A stretch of DNA of 64,000 bases from Solea solea (taxonomy: Eukaryota; Chordata; Actinopteri; Pleuronectiformes; Soleidae), in NCBI RefSeq assembly GCF_958295425.1, contig NC_081154.1, positions 13,843,938 through 13,907,937 on the forward strand, read 5' to 3'. The translations under genes were made by a program, and so were the position numbers. Numbering within the stretch: position 1 is the first letter of the stretch; each line of letters opens with the position of its first letter. Positions 62,601 through 64,000 of this stretch are shown piece by piece. The notes under the pieces were generated by a model that was not told the origin of the DNA, made no database searches, and saw nothing but the letters and a program-made list of their open reading frames with translations.

Positions 62601-64000
62601 TGTAAGCTGAACATTGGTTGATTAAAATGACAGAATGAGACTAGAGTGCCATGTGTGCTGTGCACAAGCATCTTGTCTATTTAGTTGCTCTTTGAGCTTG
62701 AGATCAGGAAGCCCGAGGGTCTGAACTAAAGCTTGTCGTAAGACAACAGTGTTCCTCCAGACACAATTAAGTCTGAGGCTCCGATGCCTGTGCAGAGGTC
62801 ACCCAGCCACGGGGCAGCTGAGCGCGGGCACAGACTGTTTCTTCCTCCCAGAATGTGTGAGCACATCGTCAAATTAGAGACTTCATGTCACAACGTCAAA
62901 GGCATTTGCCCTCCGACTGCAGAGAACAGTTTTCACTGCTGAAACTACTGAGAGTTAGTAAACAGTGCAGGAGAGTCTACTTTTCCTGAAGTCGACGAGG
63001 AGAAACAAACACACCAAAAACTTTTCTTATGTTGAAGAATCTTGAGAAGACCACAAAGCAACAGCTTTTATTTAGTTACCCTTAAGAGTTCCTTATTAAC
63101 TTGTCCCTTGAAGCAGAAAATCCCCAAAACTGCTGTAAAAATATTCTATATTCACTTTTTTCCACTTTAAATGAGCCAATCTTTTGAAACTACTTCAGCC
63201 TGAAATATACATATCAAATATTAATTATATTTTTGAGATTTTAACCCATTAAAGGCCAGTATGTTTAAACAAATCCCCTATTTTCTTTTATATATAAAAA
63301 AAAAAGAATTCCAATAATCTCAATATTTTTTTTGCAGTGTCAGATTAAAAAAATAAATAAACTGACTCATTTGTTCCTCGTGGCAGAAAATGTCATAAAA
63401 ATATAAAATATTAGACAAAATGACTTGACAATAAAAAACAGAATGGCACAAAATGTCCCTAGGAACTTGAAAGTGCAACTAAATTCACAGATCCATTATA
63501 GATCAATGAACACCTCTAACATGTAGAGACGTTGTAGTGATGAGAGTGAAATGGAAGTGCAACTAAACTCATTTTGTCTAAATTTATCAATTTAGACAAA
63601 TTAGGGATGAGCTGATCTGTGTTAGTCTGATACTGGTCAAAATTTACTGGCACAAATATCAGAAAAACAAAAAATAATGGCCCATAAACCATCAATATCC
63701 CAAAGTGTAAACACTGTACTAAACACACAGGCTGAACAAGAGTGATATCAGTCAGAGAAACAACGTGAATAAGCCAAAAAACATCTGTGGGAAATCTTTG
63801 TCTCATCATCCAAAACCTGGACGAGCCTCAGTAAAAACATTGTGATTGTATAAGCAACATAAAAAAGCCTCCTCTCCCTTGAGGGGGGGACAGTGATTTT
63901 GATGGTGACGTTAGTTGAACAACCTCCCCAACAGGACACTCTGGGGCTGACACTAATTTGTGATGAAACAGCATCTGGACTGTACATGACGCTTGAATGT
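62601..64000. other. right flank; no gene seen
   Basis: AT-rich sequence. A patch at about 63600-63720 ('ttagggatgagctgatctg', 'tactggtcaaaat') resembles a decayed common fish repeat with 'gggatgcaccgat'. Minus-strand frames at 63516-63987 overlap it and show no domains. Confidence 0.5.

Overview
The window reads as a piece of a ray-finned fish (probably teleost) nuclear chromosome. It is AT-rich, its genes are split by GT-AG introns, and it is littered with repeat types I know from fish genomes: hAT-type non-autonomous elements, a Tc1-like fossil, a tRNA-type SINE and LINE 3' tails. No bacterial, viral or organellar genes were seen. Three genes are supported, all assembled by eye from splice sites and recalled protein families.

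Left third (about 1-18,830, minus strand): the 5' part of adk, adenosine kinase. Four coding exons are visible (18778-18827, 16951-17025, 16788-16841, 1755-1833); the rest lies beyond the left edge. A second possible first exon at 17655-17704, behind a CCAAT/GC-box promoter near 17.97 kb, joins the same reading frame and suggests two N-termini, as in mammals. The 15-kb third intron carries a hAT element with another transposon nested in it (2215-4108), a decayed Tc1-like transposase (about 6040-6560) and stretches that look like conserved regulatory DNA (8.1-9.6 kb, 10.6-12.1 kb).

Middle (about 20,630-48,170, minus strand): a complete vcl (vinculin) gene. Twenty-one coding exons give an intact 1066-residue frame, exactly the length of the human short form and with the same numbering (Tyr100, Tyr822, Tyr1065). 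The space where mammals keep the alternative metavinculin exon is an 82-bp intron, so this gene cannot encode that form at that site. The vcl promoter with CCAAT boxes lies at 47.9-48.2 kb. vcl points towards adk in tandem, about 1.8 kb apart, with no AP3M1 between them.

Right third (48.2-64 kb): a gene-poor, AT-rich spacer with a long (TA)n tract and a third hAT-type copy (54285-54644), then a plus-strand two-exon gene for a secreted C1q-like (C1QL family) synaptic protein (55399-56046 and 60706-60885). A (TG)10 tract lies just upstream of its only splice acceptor.

The three genes do not form a pathway: nucleoside salvage, cell adhesion and synapse organisation. I found no convincing new multi-gene system. 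The best leads are the adk alternative first exon, the metavinculin-less vcl, the datable nested transposons and the candidate regulatory DNA in the adk intron.
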